Numbered from the stretch's first letter, positions 45,001-58,035 are shown. The stretch is DNA of 64,000 nt from Diphasiastrum complanatum (GCA_029204225.1 CM055109.1:20766349-20830348); one strand, 5' to 3'. Numbers and translations: made by a program. Notes: generated by a model from the letters alone, not told the origin.

Positions 45001-45830
45001 ATGATACATTTGTCATGAAGTTCTCTAGTTTCAAGACCTCCACCAAGGATCCAAACTCGGATGCCAAAGAAGAGAAACAAAGGGAACGGTTGGTAGCTCA
45101 AACCTACCCAACCAATCTAGATCGTACGGATCTAGCCCGCAAGCTATGGACCAACAAAGAATCAAAGGCAGAGATGTCACACCAGTAGCATGTAGCTACC
45201 ACACAATATCAAGCTCTCCAAGGGAAGCCTATGGGTATACTTATACCCTCCAAGGCTCCACCTCAACTCGGAGTGAACTGTGACATCTCACTGGGAAACA
45301 TCAACAGCCTAATTGGGCCGCATCAACCAACCCCCCTATGAGTCACTGCTAGTTCCATGCAAATCCACCATCATCAATTTTAGGCCTCCAAACCATTAAT
45401 TATTACTTTGGTACCATAAGGGCCCCAACACCTCATTCATAGCCATAATAATTTATGGGTCAAGATAGGCCTACTGACCTCCTTACAGGACATTAATCCG
45501 AGATTAGTCCAATCGTGGGCGGCCCTCAACCAAGTTCTGACCTTACAGCTTAAAGTTATGGAAGTTCTTTGTAAGGCTATCACCCTACTCCCAAGAATCA
45601 TCATCACCCGTATGGCCCTTCTAGCAAACCAGATACTCGCTAATCATAAGATTGCACAATCGCTTTGTTCTTGTACCCCACTTCTTGTCGGATTCAAAAT
45701 GGGTCACACCAAAGGCAAGTCCAATAGATCTTCAAAACCAAGGTAATCACCTTCACATAGACTTTCCTTAAGTCGACTCATGAAATACCGAGTGTACTTG
45801 AGTTCCTTTAGAAAGTACTAATTCGCAAGC
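45001..45830. other. Probable Gypsy-C internal edge, unresolved
   Basis: No domain recognised; it lies between the likely left LTR and the first integrase-like sequence of Gypsy-C. Confidence 0.35.
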
Positions 45831-48500
45831 CTAAGATCCAATCTTTATTGGTATTTTATACGGTCCCCTATATTGAGCAGACAATTTGTAATGTTTGCTG
45901 ATACGCAGTACTATTGAGTCCTTCGAAATTCGCAAATACACCCAATCCCCTTGTTGAAAATCTTGAGGTGATCTTTTCAGATTAGCATACGGGAAGATAT
46001 GCGTGCCTGATGTAGATGTGATCAAAAGAAAATTCTATACGAGTGTCATGACTCACCTTGTGCGGGGAATCCAGGCATACATTGTACATTAGATATGGTA
46101 CGAACAAAATTTTATTGGCCAAAACTTAAAACCTTTGTAGAATCTTATGTGGTTAAGTGTGACCAATGTCAACTTAATAAGATGGAATGTCTCAAAGTTG
46201 GGGGTCTTTTACATCCAATGAATATATCCTACATGAGGTCTGCCCATCGGGCCTTGCAACCACTCAGATCATTTTGATTACAAAAATATTTCAAAGGTTG
46301 GTAATCTGTGTTCACCTGAATTTACTACCATACAGGAAATGTTTCCTTGACTTCGAAGCATGGATCACCACAAAGAGCTCCTTTTCTTGAGTATCATACT
46401 TTACTTACGCATCTAATAGCTTTTTACTTTCAAAGATAACAAGCCAGCCCTCTTGTGATAGAACAGCTCCAACAACCATTGCATTAGTGTTAGTGAGGAA
46501 AGGGGTCTTTGGATCTGCTATTCTCAAAGCGAGAGCCGACACAATTAGAAGCTTGAGTTTGCCAAAGCTCCCATCTAATTTCTCATTCCATTTAAGATAA
46601 CCTTTCAATTTTCATCCCCTTTAATACTTGAATAGGTGGGGCGGCAATCTTTGAATATTCCTCAATATATTTTCAAAAAACCACCGTAAGTCCCAAGAAT
46701 GACTTGATTTCACAGAGCTTAAAAAATAGGCCATTCAATTACTGTCTTTACCTTTTTTCTTGTCAATCTTGATCCCAACAATGTTGATCTTATGGCCAAA
46801 GTAAAGTAGTTCCTTTCTAAAGAATTTGCACTTAGGTTCTTAGCAAAAAGCTTTTCTTGAATTAAAATCCTTAAGAGAGTACGAAGATGCTTTACATGCT
46901 CTTTATGCGTTCTCCTAAAGACCAAAACGTCATCTAGAGACACTAAAACAAATCTTCCTAGAAAATGACTAAAGAAATCGTTCATCATTTGTTGGAAAGT
47001 AGCCAAAGCATTCATCAATCCAAAAGGTAAGACTAAGAACTCGTAATGGCCAAATCATGTTCTAAAACCCGTCTTGAACACATCAACCGAATGTCTCCGT
47101 ATCTGATGACATCCCATTCGAAGATCAATTTTCATGAAGAATTTTGCTCCACTTAACCAATCTATGAGATCATCTATCCCAGGAAGCAAGTTTTTAATTT
47201 TAATGGTAACTTGATTTAAGCCTTTGTAATCCACACACGAAACGCCCCGACATGGTCGAAAAAATGGTTGTCGAAAAACGGGATGGCTACCGAGCACTAA
47301 ATCTATCCTATGGTCCACGGACCGAGCGGGTGGTAAACCATATGAAAGTTGCTTAGGAAAAACATCATTAAAGTCTTGTTTTAAATCTTGCACTATTTGA
47401 TGCTCTTGATCAGAACTTTCAGTGTTACAACTAAAAAACGCATTCATATCATGCTCACTAGCAATATCAAAATGCAATCTGGATTCTAAAACAAGATGAA
47501 ACAATTCATAATTCGAATTATTGACTTCTTCCATTGATTCAGCCAAGAAAACCATCGGCAATGGGAGTACATCAGTCTCTTCAAAAATAGAGACATTTTT
47601 ACCATTACTATCTTTAGATACCAAAGCGTGCTTTTTAGAATCTATATCTAATGTATCTGATTTATTATAAAACAACTCATAACCTAGAATTACATCAATA
47701 TGATCCAAATGCATGACATGGAATGAAAGGCGCTCGGTATAACCATGCATCTGAAGCTCCAACAAATCAGGGACTTTAACATCCCATATTTCCATGTCCG
47801 ACCCCGAGGCTAAATGGACCAAATGTCAATGATCACTAGCAGTGGTGAGCACCGAAGCTTTTGCACAAGCCGAGAATTAATGAAATTGCGAGTGCTTCCT
47901 GAATCTGACAAAATGTTTCTAATATTTTCCTCGAGAGTGTGGAGTACATTTGCACTTACACTTGTTTTGATAGTCTGTGGTGGACGATCCAAACACGAAT
48001 TGCCATTGCACCAATTTTCTACCAAAAAGTGGTACGTTAGCCAATAAATCCATGAATTCTTGGACATAGGTGTTCGATTCACGATTGCCCATGCTACAGT
48101 TGATACAACATAAAAACATATATGCTCATCATCCACGACAATGTAGCCTTTCGGAATTCCTCAAGGAATCCAGTCAAAGTCACCGGTTTCGTAGGAAGTT
48201 CCCTCCACCAAGAGGAAGCCTTCCCTTCTAAAAACAAGAGGAGTGATGGAATCCGTTCATCTTCTAGCATGTTGTGCAAGCTAAAATAGCTTGACCATCT
48301 ATTAATCCAATCCTCAACAACTTTGGGGCGTTCAAATTTTTTTTCACTGGTAAAAACATCAAGTTGTTAGAATTAATAGATTGTAACTGATTGAATAGAT
48401 ATTGCATTTGATGATCATGTCGCCTAGTGTGTAAGTTAAAAGTTCTAATCCCAATTTCCAAAAAAGCATTCACAACTTACTTGATTCTTGATAAAATTTC
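45831..48500 (-). mobile_element. Gypsy-C, decayed Ty3/Gypsy internal region
   Basis: Minus-strand pieces: integrase C-terminus (QQGDWVYLRISKDS, LSAQYRGPYKI, 46025-45831), RNase H (46608-46405), RT (SLDDVLVFRRT near 46930; KIDLRMGCHQIR near 47110), protease-proximal and RT N-terminal region (47822-47055, with VDHRIDLVLGS and CVDYKGLNQVTI), and gag (48470-48094, SSWWRELP). One part, the integrase zinc-finger region (46030-46250: ECHDSPCAG-like, FYWPKLK, CDQCQLNKME), is on the plus strand, so it is inverted. All frames are broken. Confidence 0.82.
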
Positions 48501-48619
48501 CCATAGCCCAATTATGTCATGGTAGGGGAAGTGTGGGATTCATGTTTCCAATCTGCAGAGACTTCATTAGAATCCTCTCATGGGACTTCACAAAGGTGTG
48601 TGTGAGAAAAATTGAAGTG

Positions 48620-49481
48620 CTTTTTAGTGATTCATACGAAGAGGAGGAAGAGACTTTCGACCTCATAGTTGGATGTTGGTGTTCATGGACACTAACCTAC
48701 GGCTGCTAAAGAAGCTAAAGATACAAGTAATTTATAACTATGTTTGAGCTTTAAACTGTGAGCTTTGAATTTTGTAATCACTAAGCAGTAACAGGGTTCC
48801 AAACTTGCCACCAAGATCATAGGAGGAGGAGGATCTGCATGCATTCTTCCAACATGAGGCCCTAATCCTGCAGCTCCAAGCTCCTATGTGGTATGTGAAG
48901 ATTTCTAACATCCCTGAGTCAATTCTCAAAGTTCAAACTTCAACCTTGAAAAATTACACCGCACAATAAGTTCAAAGTTGTTGTAAACTCAAAGTTGTAA
49001 TTATTGCCAATCCTTGCATGGAGGACCTAACGCTCAGGTTGCTACATCACACAGGAAGAGGCAGGGAACGCTCTCATGCTCTCAAAAACATGGAGCTCAT
49101 TACTCACTTCATCAAACATATCTAGATTCATCCTAAATTACAAAATCTGAGTCATGATTTTTGATGTTTATGTGGCCCTCCTAGAGTCTAGCCCCAATGA
49201 GCAGTGACAGGTTGACATTATACATATTACATTTGAGTTACAAATCACAACGTTTCGTGTTATGATTTATCATTCATGAAAAGTGGAGTCCAGAACTTAC
49301 AAATCACATTGTTTCGTGTTATGATTTATCATTCATGAAAAGTGGAGTCCAGAACTATTGTTTACATTTGAATTTTCAACTTTTGCATTATGCAGTGCGC
49401 ACAGTAATTTACAAAATCTGCAATCTTCGATTTGGATGATGCACCATGGTGTGCTAATTAGTAGCTTTTAAATTCTAAATT
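48620..49481. repeat. Probable degraded right LTR of Gypsy-C
   Basis: This is the partner of 43640-45000, interrupted at 49481 by hAT-C and possibly continuing after 51925. It contains a recent tandem duplication (49238-49355). Confidence 0.5.
49238..49355. repeat. Tandem duplication, 2 x 59 bp
   Basis: A unit beginning TTACAAATCACAACGTTTCG (49238-49296) is repeated at 49297-49355 with two changes. Confidence 0.95.
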
Positions 49482-51925
49482 CATAGAAGCACAGAGTTCC
49501 GAAACGCTGCATTCCAGGAGCGTTCCGGAACTGGTTCGGGATTAGGGAGCGTTCTGGATCAAAACGCTACATTTTTGGTTTTTTTTTAGATCTATGTGTT
49601 GGGGTGGGGAAAAACAACACTTTGGGATGTAAAAAAATCCCGAACACATTGCAATTACTACTAATTGAACAAAGCATAGTACACTGAGGTTCATTCACTG
49701 ACTGAACAAAGCATTTAGGCTTCAGCATGCTACATACCAAAATTAAAACTTGAAAGCAATCACATAGTGGAAACCACAGTGCTAAGTGTATATGATACAA
49801 AAACATGGAAACTTATCCACATTCCACACATGCCTCATGAGAATGATCAATATGTTTGATGTCATAAACAATAAAGCTCTAATATATACAATGAGTGGGC
49901 CAATGGCCAAGTACATAAGTATGATAGATGGATAATGCACTCATAGAGTCATGTGACACAAAATAAAACCCTGAATCTCTATGACTCGGAGGCATCATGA
50001 TTAGATGGGAATTCCTACTCATCACTATCACTGGTAGACGAGTAGGAAGATAGGGAATCCTCCTCGAGTATGTGCAGCTGTGTCCTTGAACCTCAGCCCA
50101 TGCCTCTGCCTCTGCCTCTAGGTCTACCAAGGCCACACCAGGCCTATGATAGTATTGTCTCTAGCTCAACATGCAAATCCATCAAGCGTACCCTACGACT
50201 ACCCCCCCCCCCTGCATACAAGTGACGCAGGCTCGACCTATGTCTCGGCATCGGGATCAATCCACCAAACATCCTCTCCAATGTCCACCTCCATCTCATC
50301 GTCCAAGGCCTCATCCTCCTCCTCATCAAGTGCTCCAGTTCCACTCACAAGCCGAAGAGGAACAATTCTAAGCAAGGATGCGAGTGGCAAGAGCAGTAAT
50401 ATCAGGGGCGGATTTGCCCACCATGTGAGCGGCTCCAACAAAATCTCGTCATACTCACCTTGAGATCCAATGAACCTGCCTGTCTGTGCTCAAAATCCAA
50501 CATCTGTACAACAAGGGTCCATGACCTGCACAAAGACGGGACATTGTCAAATTTTTGAAATGAATGAGTCGTCAAAAAGCACAAACAAAGTGTTGACAGT
50601 TACACGAGTGCCTGAGGGACAACCCTAACCAAGATAAACATTTTGCATGTATGTCATCCAGTGGTCGACAAGCTCGAAGTCTGTGCGTATAGCTCCAGTA
50701 GCCCACATAGGGTGAAGCAAATGAGGAATTGCATGTATGGGCTTGTGGAAGAAATTCCACCTGTCAAGCCACTTCTCTCGAATAGCTAACATCCTATAGA
50801 AAACCAAGAAGGTAATCATTGCATTGTAGGAAAACAACTCAACAATGCTAAAACCTTTTACAAAACATATTACAAAAAAAGTATACCTGCGCTCATCGAA
50901 AGGGGTCGTTGAAGAATCTCCACAATCCTATCCAATATCCATAAACTCATAAATGAGGCCGAGTGTAGAACCCTCTCGATCCACCAACCTCAGCACATGG
51001 TACACTAGCTGTAGGACCTCAACCAGCTGCTCGGCCTATCGCCAAAAACCATCTCCAAAAACAATCCTCTAGAACCTAAGTCCAGTCGGCTCGCTGCTAC
51101 AATGCCACTGTGTGAACTCAAGGTTGGTTGCCATCTGGCGCAATGCAAGTCGAACCCAAAGCGACCGCTCCACCACGACGAAGTGATAGGCAAAGCGTGT
51201 GGGTGCTGGCTTCTTCAGATCCAACTGGCTATATGTCCTAAACATGGCAAGGGCCCTCTTCTTCCCGGTCACAAATGTCACCGAGGAGATGGCACTAGAT
51301 GTTATGGTGGAAACCCAAAGGAGGCCTCCTATGTCATGCATCAAAAGATCGATGCAATGTGCTGCACACGGGGTCCATACAATAGCAGGATAGTCCCTCT
51401 CTAAATGCCCATAGCCACATAGTTGCTGGCATTGTCGGTGACCACCTGCACCACATGTTGTGCCCCCACCTTGATGAATGTTGTACCTTGGGGTCTGCGT
51501 GTGCTCCACTCTATGGTCTCTCCCCAAGACCTCCCATAGCCACTATAGGAACTACCGCCTCAGCTGAACCCAGGCCACCACTACCTTCATTAGGCCCTCC
51601 CCCAACTGACTCCATTGATAGAAAAGCCTCTCTTGTAGATGATGTCCCTGTTGTTGCTGCTGATGGTGGCCGTGATGGTCACGGTTGCCCTATTCTATGT
51701 GCTACAATCACCTTCCACTCATCATGGCCTTCGCATAGAGTGCTCACATTACCCATTTGGCCTCCTATTCCTCTCCACAAGGTTTTTTTTCCTCCCCAAC
51801 TGAGTGCACTGGAAATGGGGCCTTCATGGGCTACATAAAAAATTTACAGTTTTTTTTTTCACACCGTTCCGGAACACTACGTTCTAGAATGTGGGGGTCC
51901 GGAACGGCGTCCCAGTGCAACTTAG
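49482..51925 (-). mobile_element. hAT-C, 2.4-kb decayed hAT transposon
   Basis: Termini CATAGAAGCAC (49482) and GTGCAACTTAG (51915-51925) are flanked by perfect 8-bp duplications TCTAAATT (49474-49481 and 51926-51933). The minus strand has transposase relics: PAIVWTPCAAHCIDLLMHD (near 51380), FVTGKKRALAMFRT with LDLKKPAPTRFAYH (near 51200-51280), and RWNFFHKPIHAIPHLLHPMW (near 50730). The BED finger and hATC region were not found. It is closely related to hAT-B and more distantly to hAT-A. Confidence 0.9.
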
Positions 51926-51933
51926 TCTAAATT

Positions 51934-53124
51934 CTAACAAGTTCTAATACTGAAGTCTAAGTAGTAACCTGTAGTTTCTAGTATGTACAAGGTAGTTATT
52001 ACTTACTACTAACTGTAACTTCAAGCTTGTAAATGCTTATGAGATTATCATTTTAAGATTTTTGTTCAAACTTTAATGTTGATAAGATTTTTTTTTAAGT
52101 TCAATGAGATGCAGTCACTGGAGTTCCAAGTTCCGACTCCGGACTGGTTACTAATTCGTTGTTACAACTTAAAAAGTCTATTTAGAAGTTACCAAGTTGT
52201 CAGCAATGTATAGGGACTGTAGTTACTAGTCTAAAAATTTCAACTTTCTATGATTGTAACTTGTTGACATATGTCATGATTCATATATGATAATTGACTA
52301 GTGATGTAAAAATGAATCATGACAGCTTCTCAATCTTGTTGTAGGATGTAGGCTGTAATCAATCATTCATTAACTGCCAACAGTAATAAGTATTAACTTT
52401 GAATTAGCTGCAACTTAACTAGGCTTTGAGTACTGAGGACCGAGGACTCAAGAGTTGGCGACCAAATCAAGAGACAGGATGGCGGATGCGATAATCTACA
52501 TTGCATAAAGCTGTAATTGCACCCTAGGGCCTAAGTTTACTAAATTGACACTTTTGTTTTGGTAACAAAAGGCCAATAGTAGAACAAAAAACAAAATCCC
52601 CTAAATTGGTTCAACAATTTTAACCTGTCAAAACCAATCCAAACGGTCGAATCGGTCAATTTAAACTGCGATTCGAATTAGACCATGAAAAATATCATGA
52701 ATCTTTAAAATAACCAGTTGATGTTTTCAGATTGGGTGCTGAGTCCAGTATCTTTATGGATTCAGATTAACTCCAGTACAATCTTGCAAGTGAACGATTG
52801 TTGGGCTTCACACGAGTGACATTTTATAACACTGAGGACCCACAGTCCATATAGATGCCCTTGTGCATTTAATTTGGCATATAACTCAGGCCTTTTTATT
52901 CAGCACATAGGAGTTCAGTGACAAATATCTTTGGCTCATCAAGTATAATTTCTTTAATCTTTAATTACTGCAAGCAATCCAAAAAGATCTATTTAAAAAA
53001 ATGAGCTCAGTGCAAAGTGCATGAAGAGGACAGATTCACATCTAAAATATCTGGCGCTGCATTTGCTAATTGTAAAGATAAGGTACAGTCCAAGTTCCTT
53101 CAGTTGAATTCTCTGTTCTCTAAC
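51934..53124. other. Intron; possible remainder of Gypsy-C right LTR
   Basis: AT-rich with short repeated GTTCTAA/AAGTCTAA-like words to about 52450. Near 52600-52680 there is a patch resembling the CGAATCGG-rich stretches at 6200 and 24340. The CPSF100 donor (GTTAGAG) is at 53124. Confidence 0.4.
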
Positions 53125-53232
53125 CTGACCCCTTTCGGTAAAAAGCACAAGATTTTTCCCATCAGAAGCCCACTCCACAAAAAGATCACGAGCAAATCCC
53201 GCTTCCAAGCTGGCCATTGATGCAAACACTAC
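53125..53232 (-). CDS. CPSF100: CPSF100 exon
   Basis: 36 codons, phase 0/0. It encodes VVFASMASLEAGFARDLFVE then WASDGKNLVLFTERGQ, the highly conserved beta-CASP segment (VVLASMASLEAGFAREIFVEW in Arabidopsis). Acceptor is CTAG (53234-53233) and donor GTTAGAG. Confidence 0.96.
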
Positions 53233-53511
53233 CTAGAATCATCAGCATGCAAAGTGTGAGTTTCAAACACAAGAATTGCCAGCTCAAGAGAAACTTTTAT
53301 GCAAGTATAATTCCTCAAAACAATATCTAGAATATGTAACAAAAGGCCAAGCTTAGTAAGAAAGCAAAATTACTCATTTTATTTCATTAAGCATCTTTTG
53401 TTAACTAGTTATTGCTCTATATTTAACGGTATTTACAGCCTATCCAAAAGGCTCAATAAAGTAGAATGTCCCCATCGGATCTATAAGAGTGAGAACAAAG
53501 TAGTTACTTAC

Positions 53512-53569
53512 CTTTGGACCAGGAGGAAGGGCATCAAGCTCCTTTCGCGTGTTGCATAACTTCAAATAC
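53512..53569 (-). CDS. CPSF100: CPSF100 exon
   Basis: 58 nt, entering in phase 2 and leaving in phase 0. It encodes the end of a Lys codon then YLKLCNTRKELDALPPGPK, matching the LDxxPPGPK stretch before VVLASM. Acceptor is GTAG and donor GTAAGT. Confidence 0.93.
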
Positions 53570-54007
53570 CTACAAATCATATGTGAAAAGAACTTGCCAA
53601 AGAATTTCCTAACCAAAGCGTTTCATGCATTTTTTGATTGGATACTTGTTAAGATCAAAACGATGCCCTTAGCTGCTATCTCAAAATTTAGGCACCGAAC
53701 ATGTAGGATGGCTTCTAGATCTTTTGAAAATCTAAATCCTTTGCAAAGACTCAAGTCAACCCGAAGACATGAAAATTCAGCAGAAGTTACTAAGATGCTC
53801 AAGGTAAACTTGAAGTCCACAAGCTAGCAGAAAAGAGCACACTTACAGTTTCCAGAGGTGATTACATCCTACAGTTAGCATTTCATTTCAAATTGCAAAA
53901 TTCAAGCTAAAACACAAATGCATAAATGAAAGGTTAATGAATCTATGAATTGCAGACACATGTAACAGATTTTCCTCAAAGATCAGTGATGGGACTCTAG
54001 TACGTAC
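53570..54007 (-). other. CPSF100 intron
   Basis: A 438-bp intron with donor GTACGT and acceptor TTTGTAG. No element seen. Confidence 0.85.
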
Positions 54008-54159
54008 TTGAGGAGGAAAGAATTGTCTCGAGTATGCTCAAATGATTTTGCTATAGCATCGCTCATCCATTCCAGCAAGCTCTTTGCAAATTCAAGCGTA
54101 CTGAATGACACATTTGTTAGGAAGGCCATGGAATACATCAAACGATGCTGCAACCAGTG
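54008..54159 (-). CDS. CPSF100: CPSF100 exon
   Basis: 152 nt, phase 0 in and phase 2 out. It encodes HWLQHRLMYSMAFLTNVSFS, TLEFAKSLLEWMSDAIAKSF and EHTRDNSFLLK, matching the beta-CASP region YFLTYVSSSTIDYVKSFLEWMSD of Arabidopsis. Acceptor is CACAG and donor GTACGT. Confidence 0.95.
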
Positions 54160-54370
54160 CTGTGAAGAAAAAAAAACAAAGAACTAATTATTGTAACTAT
54201 TAGTGTTGCCGCATTGTTACCATCGGCCTTACATTAGTATGTAAATTATAAGTGAGTAAAAGAACCACATAGTACACGTTCACATAAAACAAGCACAGAA
54301 GAATCAGATAGCTATCCATGTCACATTAACTCTGCAAAGAGAAAAAAGAACATTGGCCAGTTACGCATAC

Positions 54371-54465
54371 CTGCTCTAGATACAGAATAAGTTCCAAGAC
54401 GCGTCCCGCTGTCTCAACAGGAAGTAATATATTCCCATCGGCACGGAGGACCTTCAATATCACCT
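54371..54465 (-). CDS. CPSF100: CPSF100 exon
   Basis: 95 nt, phase 1 in and phase 0 out. It encodes EVILKVLRADGNILLPVE then TAGRVLELILYLEQ, matching the GGNVLLPVDTAGRVLELLLILEQ beta-CASP segment. Acceptor is TGCAG and donor GTATGC. Confidence 0.96.
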
Positions 54466-54659
54466 CTGCATAACACAGGATCAAAATAGAACTTAACAGC
54501 AAATACAAGGTTGAAGGTTATATACTGACTATTTATCCAAAACTGCGCAACGGAAAAGAAAACTGCATTTCACATTTCCTTTTATTAATGTTTCACAATT
54601 CTCCGCCTTTGCAACACTGAGCCAAGAAATTCATTTCCTAGATAACAACTTCCACATAC

Positions 54660-54775
54660 CCACAAACTGTTGATCCCTTTGACGACGGGACGGTTGAGAA
54701 TTTAATGCATTATAAGCATCTGTAATGAGGACAGCAGGCCTGATAAACATCTCCAAAACAGTCCCATTCAAATGC
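54660..54775 (-). CDS. CPSF100: CPSF100 exon
   Basis: 116 nt, phase 2 in and phase 1 out. It encodes HLNGTVLEMFIRPAVLITDA then YNALNSQPSRRQRDQQFV, matching HLNGTVLQSFVRPAVLITDAY...RQQRDKEF at the start of the beta-CASP domain. Acceptor is CCAG and donor GTATGT. Confidence 0.96.
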
Positions 54776-55114
54776 CTGGTGACATAATTGACAAAAAAAT
54801 TATTGTTTGCATCCAAAAAAAATATAGGATCACGTATTCATCTACAGCACTTGAATTCATTATCGTCTAGAAAAGTGTACCGCCGAATGTAGCCATCATA
54901 CTCGTGCTGAAAGTTGAACCATAAGACTTCATAACTTCCCATTCTTTCATTGCAAATTTCTTGGTAAGACGTTCACTTTGTCAACACATACATAAAAGTT
55001 ACAGAATTTATAACTGGAAGAAAAAACGTTGTAGAGCCTAGTCATTGGAAGGCATATCAATATATGATGCAGTTGAACAAAAACAAGCAAGCTTCAAGTG
55101 CAGCAGCACTGTAC

Positions 55115-55241
55115 CTCTCTTTGCGGTGGTTGAAATCCACAGCATAAATAATATCTTCGGTATCCTTTGTAATTTTCCATATTGTGCCTCCTAATAGGTG
55201 CCCTGCTGCGTATGGAGTAATGGATATTCCTTCACCTTTTC
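55115..55241 (-). CDS. CPSF100: CPSF100 exon
   Basis: 127 nt, phase 1 in and phase 2 out. It encodes [40 protein letters not shown] and ER. This is the metallo-beta-lactamase fold segment GHxLGGxIWxI...YAVDxNHRKERH. CPSF100 lacks the full set of metal ligands of CPSF73, consistent with NHRK instead of the catalytic motif. Acceptor is TTCAG and donor GTACAG. Confidence 0.96.
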
Positions 55242-55349
55242 CTGAACCATGCCCCCAAAAAAGCCCCAGAAAGAAAACATAAAAGGTCAAGGGTGAAATA
55301 CTACTACAACACGAGAATGATACTCCAGAGATTTGATCATCAAATTTAC

Positions 55350-55446
55350 CAGACAGCGGTAAGTGCTGGGAGTACTTTAGCTGCACAGATTTTCCAAATG
55401 CAGTATCTACATCGTCCAGGTTGAAAACATCAAAGTTTGAAACAGC
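55350..55446 (-). CDS. CPSF100: CPSF100 exon (first visible)
   Basis: 97 nt, phase 0 in and phase 1 out. It encodes [20 protein letters not shown] then [13 protein letters not shown], matching QVSDFDLFTLDDIDSAF...LTYSQNYHLSG. Acceptor is TGTAG (55448-55447) and donor GTAAAT. Upstream exons (about the first 100 residues) were not found between here and 64000. Confidence 0.94.
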
Positions 55447-56301
55447 CTACAGAGCAACACCAAGCATGCCATTGGTTATGATTAGCTTGAGCAGAAAAAC
55501 AGAAAATGGGGATTCATTAAAAACATTCTCCTTAGCTCTCTTTTAATTGATACTTGTAACAGCTCAAGTATTGAATACAGGAGCGTGTTTCACCTGAGAG
55601 AGTTCAATACTCAAAAGACAATAGAGTTGAAACAAGAAAACCTTGGGCAAATGGAGCTAAAGACAGTCATTGAGTGGAAGATCATTAGGGTGAAATGACA
55701 CACCCCATTGATCTGATCAATCGTGCATCACAGGACACTAATTCTAGTACTCAACATTTAGCTGGATTCAAGCTGAGTTGTGCTTCGGCAAGAGTCTTAA
55801 GCTATTTTGCTTTGGCTGACTAATTCTGAAATCATTGGTCAAGATATTAATGAAGCAGAGTCAACTTCAAATGCTGGCTCAAAAACCCAGGCATGCTGCG
55901 TAGTAGAGCCAAAAGTACTTAAAAGCCCATGGTTCTAAACACTTGTAGAACCTTCCACGATCAGTCAATTATTGGTTTGCCCACAGGGTTCAGAAACTGT
56001 ATAAATGATACACTTGCTCAAAAGCAGAACAAATTTTGCACCAAACCAGAGTATCATTCAATTTGGAGCCTCTAAGCTATGGCTCACGAGAGCATGGTGA
56101 GGGGAACTCTTGACATATGACCGAGTTCCACAGAATGTGCTAGTGCTGCTTTACTTTATTTCAAGGTTGTTTTTCAGCAACGTTTCTCCAGAACCCTTCA
56201 TTGACTTAATTCTCCCTCACCTCAAAAATGAACAGAAAGCGAACTGGACTCTGGAGGAGTGAAAACTCCAATATAAAACTCCTTTTATAAGAGCAAGTTT
56301 C

Positions 56302-56303
<2 letters not shown>
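55447..56303. other. Intron, nothing recognised
   Basis: Start of a CPSF100 intron of at least 8.5 kb in the upstream direction. No repeat or frame recognised before the (TA)n run. Confidence 0.5.

Positions 56304-56336
<33 letters not shown>
56304..56336. repeat. (TA)n microsatellite
   Basis: A pure TA run of about 33 bp immediately before the probable left end of hAT-D. Confidence 0.95.
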
Positions 56337-56338
<2 letters not shown>

Positions 56339-57164
56339 TCATGGTTCCCACGAAACCAGTGCTGTGGGACTGCACGGCATGGCACGTGCCGTGGTAGGGC
56401 ACACGTGCTGTACCATGGTACTTTTTATTTAATTTTTTCTTTTGTATTTCTTTTTGAAATTTTTTTTTAAAAAAACCTTTTTGGGCCCTCCTCTTGCCCT
56501 AGTCGAGGGAGCCCAAAAAGGGTTTTTTAATCATTTTGGGCCGTACTTTTGGAGAGACAGAGAGAAAGAGAGGGGGAGAGCGAGCTCATCTTGCTGCCAG
56601 ATTGATGGGAGAGAATGTATGGCTGTTAGAGAGAGAATGAGCGCTCTAGTGCGAGGTGAATAGAGAGGGGATGTGTGGTTTTCCATTATTTTGAAACATT
56701 GTTTCAAATCTGAAAAGCACGCAATTGTCTTGCCTTTTTAGGGTCTTTTGAGTTAGGGAGAGAGAGTGTCGGGCCTAGAGAGAGACTGTAGCAGTCTAGA
56801 AAGACAAAACCACCCTGCTGTAGAGAGAGAAAGTAAGATTTTAGGTGTCTTTTTGGGTGTTTTTTCACATAGAGCACCAAAAAAGTTCATTCTTTTTGGG
56901 CTCTTGATTTTCATAGCAAGGTTAGCCCTTTTTAGAGAGTGACTGAGCTGTTTCAGACTGGGGCAGATCTGATTTTAGAGAGAGAAATTGCTGTTCTAGA
57001 GAGATAAAGTTTCATTTAGGGTTTAGGGTAGGCTTTTTGCGTGGGCGCTCGCGGACAATACCTTCCCGCTACTTGGTAGGCACTTCAATACCATTATTTC
57101 CCTTCGTTCTTTCCCTCACGGTTCCTGTTTTCATTTTCCATTCCATCCCATTGCTTTTGCCATC

Positions 57165-57389
57165 ATGGTTGCTGGGGATATGACTGATCTTTGGCACCAT
57201 GTGGACCTGTCCACTGAGTTTGAAAGATATGACAAACAAAGCGGACACAGAGAGTGGACCTGTCGCTATTGTCAAGTGAGATACCGCAGTAACCTCAACA
57301 GGGTTAAGTCCCATTTGCTGGGAGCCATTCAGGCAGACAGTTCCAAATTGGGGGCTGCCTTTTGCACTGCTATTATTCCTCAGGAGTGA
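57165..57389 (+). pseudogene. hAT-D transposase BED zinc finger
   Basis: A 74-residue frame with REWTCRYCQVRYRSNLNRVK then SHLLG and a final GAAFC: Cys2-His-Cys spacing and aromatic positions of a BED DNA-binding finger. A TGA ends the frame. A proline-rich stretch (57399-57638) follows in another frame, then the catalytic domain is absent. Confidence 0.75.
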
Positions 57390-58035
57390 CGCAGGCTTGT
57401 GGACATGTACGGCGCTCGCTTGGTGGCGAGCAACCTTGAATTGGACCCTGAGATCCATGCGGCCATCATGGCAATGCAGCCTGCGCCTACTCCTACCCAG
57501 CCCTCCTCCACTTCGCATGCACCACCACCTCGTCCACCCTCGGTTCCTCCCACACCTCCAGTCCCCACTCCCTTCCCCCTTGTCCATCCTCAGCTAGTAT
57601 TCCTGTTCGCCCTATTCCGACCCGTCCACCTGCAGTGACACACATGTTGTGGCCCATCTTCTTCATCCTCTTTGACTTTGACCTAATATGGTCGACAACG
57701 AGCTGCACATGGGTTGGCTATGGTACATTCAGAATGTGGCATCCAGGTCTTTGAACAGGGATGCTATACAGTCACAGCGGGTCGCATTTTTGCGGTCCAC
57801 AGGCACATTTGGGACTGAGATGGCATTAGAGGTGGAGGGGAGAAACAGAGCAGTCAGCTGGTGAAACATGCACGGCGAGACATGTCCCGAGTTGCAGACT
57901 TTGGCTTTACAACTTCTCTCCCAGGTACGTGCCCTATGTTTGTATTGAAACTGCTTCAATTTTTCACTTTCCTAACCAAAAAACATGTACTAAAATCAAT
58001 ATTGAATATCAATGCTTAAACAGGACTGAACTTCC

